From Varanus komodoensis (lineage: Eukaryota; Chordata; Lepidosauria; Squamata; Varanidae), in NCBI RefSeq assembly GCF_004798865.1, contig NW_025336481.1:32648299-32712298 (forward strand): a stretch of DNA of 64,000 bases, read 5' to 3'. The notes below the pieces were generated by a model, which worked only from the letters and a program-made list of their open reading frames with translations, was not told the origin of the DNA and made no database searches. How positions within the stretch are numbered: position 1 is the stretch's first letter; every line of letters begins with the position of its first letter. This document shows positions 57,630 to 64,000 of this stretch, in pieces. Position numbers and translations under genes: made by a program.

Positions 57630-60225
57630 CTGCAATATAAAGAAGCAATTTGTCAGTTCTTCTGGGGGAGAAACAGGTGATGTGTTTCAATAAACAGGAG
57701 CATATGCTTTTGTAATAATGCTATCAATTTATAATATTACTTTTAAAGTATTTCCTTGCTTGCTAGGAATCAGAGTTAGCACTGGGATTTTGAGTATGAG
57801 TGTATATAAAATAAGGTCAAATTAGCTATTGGTTAGTTGTGAGTGTGTGTACATGAGAGCGATTTTTTACTCTCAAAGTGCCAATAAATTACACAGAGCA
57901 GCTCAATATAAACTGGAAAAAATACAGGGAGGAAACTGAAGCAGTGATAAGGAGGGGGGAAAACGTAAATAGATCTTTCTGCCCATTATGTGAATCTAGA
58001 ATTACTATTTGACATTTCCTCCTCAGTCCACTCCAGAGAGGTTTTTTAAAATGCATTTTGTATTATAACTATATATTATCTTATACTGCCCAATTAATCA
58101 TGATTAAGTATTTAAAAAGAACCTTATTCTTCCTGTGCAATCCAATGTATGTCCACTCAAAAGTAAGCACTGGTAAGAGTAGAGAGGACTGCAGTTTATT
58201 TAAGGGTACAATCCAGTGCACATTCAGACAGAAAAACAGTTCTACAACTCTGAGTATGCTGCTTACTCCCAGTGAATGCTGGAGTAGTAAGGGGTTCCCC
58301 CAGCCCTTCTGTCTAAAAATGCATTAAATTGCTTCCTAAATATCACAGCTCTATTAGACAGGGAACCCCACTGAAAGGAATCTTAGACCAAGCACTGTAG
58401 CTGCTGGATTGCTCCTTCTGCATATCTTCCTTTCATCCTGCCCAGACAGACACACATTCCCAGCCAGACTTCAGCAGCACATTTGAACTCTTCAGGGAGT
58501 GAAGGACTCTTTCTCTTTGCGGGATGTTTTATCTGAAGCAGAGCAATAGTGCTTCAGTGTCCTAAGCTGTTGATGCTGCAAGGAGGGAGAGCATGTTGCA
58601 GTTGTTCTCTCTGCTTGCAACGTTCCAGAGGATTGATGTCAGCATGGGCAGGATCCTCATGTGGACTCCTGAGTTTACACCAGTAGCATAGGAAGCTGCA
58701 GTACTGCAATGGCTGCAACATGTAAAAACACAACTTGGGAGTGGGACGATCAATCGTTAAAGGATGTGACACAGGTTTTATCTGGTAGACCATTCCTGAG
58801 GCTGCCAAGGTCTCTAGCAGAATAAACATGTTCCTTATTTTGCTTGTCTTTTCAAGGCTCCGAGAGTGCCTTTACACACAAGCATGTTTGCCATTCAACA
58901 TAAGTAACACAAAATGACTGTTTGCAAAGACGAAATGCATCACCAGCTGTATACCTACAGAAAGAGATTTTCTATTTTTTCAAACAGAAGGACAACAAAA
59001 TTACTCACTCTGAACATTTATCAAGTGGATATAAAATGCTTCAGCATAGGTGGCATGATGCTGTCAAAAGCTCAATTTAAACTATGTTCTTACCCACCAA
59101 ATTTTAGCATAAACTAACACTGCTGAGACAAGATTATAAACTGATTTTTTAACCTGATTGTTGTTAAGAATCTAATCAAATCTTTAATTATTAACAATAA
59201 ATAAAATAATGAGTAAAATGTCTTTCAAAAGGAAAAGAGTCACCTATTTCCCTTTTCAAGATACATTGCACCGCCCAGATTTGCCTGCCTTGGGTCTCTG
59301 CCAGGGCCAGTTCAAACCCACTGGAATACAATACTATGCTAAAAACCCAAGCCAACAAAACCAGTTCATCAACTTTTTAAAGCTTATCTTTCCTTTGAAC
59401 TACTGAAATATGAAGACAGTCATAGTACAGTTATACATTTTTATTTTAAAACCAAATGATCCAGTTTGCTTGTTTAAAAGATTTAACAATGAAGGAAGCA
59501 TATATTTTTCTTTAAAAATTATTCCAGTCCCTTTGTTTGTCAAAACTAGCAGCTGCTTCAAATTTAAATGCACAAAATTATCTGAACATTAAGAATAATG
59601 TAAGACCTTGAGCTAAGGGTTCTCTTGCTTTCTGTGTGTGACACTGAAGCTCAACAGGACAATCCATAAAGTATGCCATGCTGTGGAAAGGAAAATATAG
59701 CACCTTAATGAAAATTATGGGCTGGAGAATTTGATGACAGGGTAAAGTGTGATGGGGTGGACAATGAGTAAAATGCTATTTAAAATATGGATTAGCCCAA
59801 CAGTAGGAAAGAAGAAGTAAATGTTGCAGCTTTTGCATCAAGATGCTTCCAATGTCTGAAGTTTATCAGGATATTTTCTATGAAAAGATCAGCAATAGTA
59901 GGCAAGCTATGACATGTACAATATTGCAGGCTAACTATTGATAAAAACAGAATGGGACAGGTTTTCAGAGATGTTTATTTCATCTAAAATGCTACATTAA
60001 AACCCCTGTGTCTATTTCTAGATTTGTGGCAGTTGTGAAGAACTGATTGATTTTAAGTTTGAATAATAAATATTTATCTCAAATGACAAATAAATGATGG
60101 CACTAAAAGTGTTTTATAATGTAAAGAAGTAATTGTTCCATGAGTTCAGCATATTTGAGGCTAGTACAAGTAAAATTTAATGCCAAAGCACCTTGATGTA
60201 ATTAGTTCATAGCCTTGTTATATAT

Positions 60226-60350
60226 CAGGGATGGCCAGATTTGCTCAACAGAAAAGTCATAAATGGTAAATGTTTGAAAGCCACAAGTGGCAAGGGCACC
60301 CATGAAATAAACTCAAAGAGCCACATGTGGCTCCTGGGCCTCAGTTATGT
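60226..60350 (+). repeat. dispersed hAT-like non-autonomous repeat
   Basis: ATCAGGGATGGCCAGATTTG and CAAAGAGCCACATGTGGCTC are worn forms of a widespread vertebrate intronic repeat (ggggtggccaa...agagccgcatgtggctc). Related but weaker stretches occur near 940-1,000, 19,870-19,920 and 37,100-37,170. The family name is a guess from the motif. Confidence 0.4.
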
Positions 60351-63220
60351 TATATATAGATAATACCAAGACATAGGTATAGAAAAGCACAAATTTTAAT
60401 GTATAATTTGAAAATTAATAAAAAGATATGCTTCAATTTCTTGAACTATTTCAAACTTCCTAAATGAATAACAGGTTCCTGTAATTTAAATATTAAGTGC
60501 ATGCACATCAGCGTGGGCTTGAAGCTGATAGAGTGAGACAGGCAAGCAATCTTGGGAAAACTCTTATTTAAAAAATCCCATTGCAAAAATGTAGCATGTA
60601 CAAGTCATATTAGCAACAAATTGCTGTAATTCTTCAGTGAACTATGTTTCAAAATTTGCCACATGAAAAGCCTGTCAAAGCATGTAGCATTCATCATACA
60701 TATTTGCAAAGGTGCAATTAATCTTTGGGCATTGGCCCTGAAATTTTTCAAATACTGCTAGTCCCATTAATGTCAATGCACTGACAAATAAACGTAAGCA
60801 AAGGTAGTTAAGGTTTCTGGACTGCAGATCTAATTCCCAGTGAAATGAAATGAATGCTCTCAGAATCACAACCATCAACAAGTTTTTTTTTCCTCCTAGG
60901 ATTCTCAGACTGAACAACTGAAACACTGTAACTAAATCCTAGTTTTAAAAATTCTAGGCTGAAAGGTACAAACCCAAGCACTTCTTATTGAGCCAACCTA
61001 GGTCAGGGGTTGGCAGAAGGTATATCTCTGGTTGATTTGCAATAAATGACCAAGGATTTCTAACCCCTAATGGTTTAACAGTAGCAACAGCAAAAGGATG
61101 AGGTAACCAGGAGCTGGTTTTTGCGTGAAAAGCTGTGCGATCAGTTCAGCTGTGGTCTCGAAAAACAAATTTCCAGGCTCACAATGTGCCTAGTGCCATC
61201 CCATACCTCTAAGGGCAGCCCATGGCCTTAAAACCTTCTACTCAAGCTTTCACATCCCATCTACCTTTATGGGCCCTTAAAATCCATTCTGCAGGATCAG
61301 GGGGCCTCTCAGAATGGTATGGAGTGGTGTGGGCTTCAGGGAAGGAAAGTGAAATTCGCAACATCCTCTCTTTCCCTCAGGACTGTGCATTCAAATATCG
61401 CAGTGTGAAATAGGTGGGACCAGGCCCAATTCAAACAGCCCACATAACATTCGGAATTTTCAGTGAGGTACAGAAAATGTGGAAAGATGTCCTCAACTGC
61501 TATATTTTAGTATCTGAAAATTCAGTACCAGGATACATTCTCAGTTCTTTTTTAAACTCTACACTTCTAGCAGGGCTGTCCTTTGGTTTCCAGTGCATTA
61601 GACCTCAGGATGTTCCAGTTTCTGGCAGCATACATGTGAAGGGTCTTTATAAGAAAATTTTCCAGAGCAGAATAGTGCATTTACATCTTTGCATATTCTT
61701 GTAGCTGCAGGCCACGTGGTACTAGTATCACCCTTACAGGTAGTCATGACAGCAAAATCAGGCTGATCTGGCAGAGCTTGTAAAATTATAATATGCCCCT
61801 CTGTGTACACACTGAGTCCTATTAATTATCTTAAAGCTGGTCCTGTTCTGGAATTCACATATGTACTCCAAAGCCATTAGGTCTCCAAGTCAGAGACGTA
61901 TTCCTAGACATCTTTATCTTGCATAATGTTTTACAGAAAACTCTTCATTTTAAGTTTGAATGATTCTGTATTTGACTTAACTGGAGCTTAAGTAATGCTT
62001 TTTTCTCACACTGTTGCTTGAAAATATAGAAACAAACTCTAGCGCCCATCCCCAAATAAAAGTACAACAATCGGGGACAATTAAACTGTCTGGGGATTAA
62101 GTGCCATGTGAAAGGGAGTAGCAATCCTAACCAATAACACACCTATCAGTAAAATATGGTGGCCACTTGCTGAGCTATCATAAATAGACTCTTGTGTAAT
62201 TATTTGATTTGCTTGCATGTTGAAAAGGAAGAGGACTTTGAGTGTTAGATCAAAGGTTACTGCTTTATCTCATACCCAATATTCACAGAAACTGCAACTA
62301 TCTTATCAGCAGCCAGGAAATATAAGAACAAGTTTTGGCAACACTGCTGTGAAGATCACAGCATGAGGCTATACATGTGCTTATGAGTCAGGCTACTTCC
62401 TTAGTCCCTTTAAGCAGCATTCAGATGTCAAGATACAGAATCTGCTGACTTTGCAGGAATTATTCTTTTGACTGACAAAGTGCAAGGAGGGAAGCTGGGT
62501 CAAGATATCGGCTTGGTATCCAAGAAACAACTGGATGCACACACTGGAGAAGCAAATCTAGGCAACCAAAGTCATTAAGATTAATTAGTTTCCTATCTTT
62601 ATATTGGAGTTGTGTGAGGCAACCGTAGCATTACAGTTTGCATAAATTCACAAATGACACTCTTATGATGCTAACAAATTTAAGTGCAGCTGAGGACAGG
62701 TATAGCATAAAAACATACCCCATTTGTGACATAGGAAAGGCAATCTTCACACCTGAATGGTCAGGAAAGCATGCAGGGAAATCAAAAAGTAGCAGAAGCT
62801 GGTCATTCTTGCCCTTTCCCTGCTCACTTGCTTCCTTACTCCCCCAAATGATAGCCATCTTCAAGAGCTCACTAATGAGCAAGGGAAAGGGCCTCCGGGA
62901 GCACACGGGGCCAGCTCCTACCCACTGACGACACAGCATGAAGTGACAACACTTCAGAACAAGCATGCAGCTGCTGAGTCCAAAGGGGGCAGTTTCCGTG
63001 CAAAGTTTCCACCACAAGAATGGGAAGGCCTGGATGCTCGATAGCTGAGCCGGCTTGTGGCTTCTATGTATGGAATCAATTTGTGCAGCACTTTATTAAC
63101 AATGGTGTAATGGAATCGCAACTAGCAGCACCAGAAACTGTTTTGGCAGCAGAGAAGCTGATATTCTCTGCCTTTTCTTTGAGCTTAGTGGCTGGAGAGC
63201 AAGTAATTCAGTCTCCCCGC

Positions 63221-63240
63221 CACACACACACACACACACA
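63221..63240 (+). repeat. (CA)10 microsatellite
   Basis: A 20-base CA run in the large upstream intron, near the right edge of the window. Confidence 0.95.
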
Positions 63241-64000
63241 CCCTTCCACTACCATATTTTGCTTGTTGTGATGCAAAGTATTTGGATGGCTTGTCTTGAA
63301 TAGGAAATTTAGACCCACTTTAGCTTTGCAAAAGACCTGCCTTTGGCGGAGATGAAAACCAGTTGGAACTGGCTTCTTGATATGGATCCACACAGCTCAC
63401 TGGACTTGTGGACTCTCCTTGGGTCAAGGCTATGGGAGTGTTATGATAAGTGCCACTATTTATTAAGTGCTGTCAGCTGGTGGTGTGAGCAGCCATAGCA
63501 GTGAGGGAGCAGGCAGGAAGAAATCAAGACTGCTGGTCTTGAATCACATTTGATTTATTGGTGTGCTTGCCTGACAGTTCAGTCGTGAAAGCAGGTTTGC
63601 AGCATGGCTGACGAAAAGTTATGTCTCCTTTTTTTTCTGGCATCAAATCTGTCTTCATCATAGAATGATTTGTAAATGATAAAATATATTGCTCTTTACA
63701 CACAATTCCTCAAGAAGCCAGGGTCATTTATTCCAAATCCTTCTATTTCGGAAATCCTTCAATAGTATGCCTGAGGGCTACACACATGGCCATGTGAGAG
63801 TTCCTTTAAGCAATTCTGCATGGTGGGAAATGCAACATAAAGGCACACAGACTCTACTCCCATAGTTTATTCCTTTCTAGCAGCTGGAGTTACTTATATT
63901 AAAGGATACAATAAAATGTATGTATTCGTCTATTGTGAGAAAAGTCCATCTAATGTACTCCAAGAAATACATTTAGAATTGCTGTTCTGAAATGCAAAAT

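Larger units (their letters stand above)
57630..64000 (-). other. FAT1 intron, upstream, incomplete
   Basis: The 3' part of the intron that follows the giant first coding exon in mammalian FAT1; that exon is not here. Contains a hAT-like repeat (60.2 kb) and the CA microsatellite (63.2 kb). No exon or regulatory element could be recognised by reading alone. Confidence 0.75.

Noticed and set aside
1-64000. CRISPR arrays, operons or other prokaryotic systems
   Set aside because: The window is clearly vertebrate nuclear DNA with spliced exons and SINE/LINE content; no regularly spaced repeats were seen.

Overview
This window is a piece of a vertebrate nuclear genome, most likely a squamate reptile (lizard or snake). 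Almost all of it is one gene read on the minus strand: FAT1, the giant atypical protocadherin. I assign FAT1 rather than FAT2, FAT3 or FAT4 because the juxtamembrane and cytoplasmic peptides, the single laminin G domain and the EGF order match the FAT1 sequence as I remember it; no database search was run. The squamate call rests on the interspersed repeats: a BovB (RTE) LINE fragment, Sauria/BovB-type SINE tails, a 5S-rRNA-headed SINE, L2/CR1-type LINE ends and a DIRS-type tyrosine-recombinase retroelement.

Layout, in the direction of transcription (right to left): 57.6-64 kb is the end of a long intron whose upstream exon lies beyond the window. A 62-base exon at 57.6 kb, then exons at 47.3-47.6, 46.4-46.6, 41.6-41.7, 36.6-36.9 and 35.8-36.1 kb encode cadherin repeats. 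A single 4,068-base exon (29,402-33,469) holds twelve complete cadherin repeats plus two partial ones. Ten smaller exons between 23.9 and 10.2 kb finish the cadherin array and a conserved post-cadherin region. Seven exons between 9.6 and 3.1 kb encode EGF-like domains, the laminin G domain, the transmembrane helix and part of the cytoplasmic tail. I find 23 exons, all with GT-AG introns. They sum to 9,555 bases and keep one open frame from the first to the last, so the model checks internally. The 5' large exon and the final exon or exons are outside the window.

The introns hold the rest: a fossil DIRS-like element (about 24.35-28.90 kb) with inverted terminal repeats and an internal region complementary to both ends; a deleted mariner; a 5'-truncated BovB; several SINEs and LINE tails; microsatellites. 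The most unexpected item is a decayed second copy of the first half of the laminin G exon (5,650-5,852), lying in the intron just before the EGF/transmembrane exon. I saw no second protein-coding gene and no RNA gene other than SINE-embedded 5S- or tRNA-like pieces.
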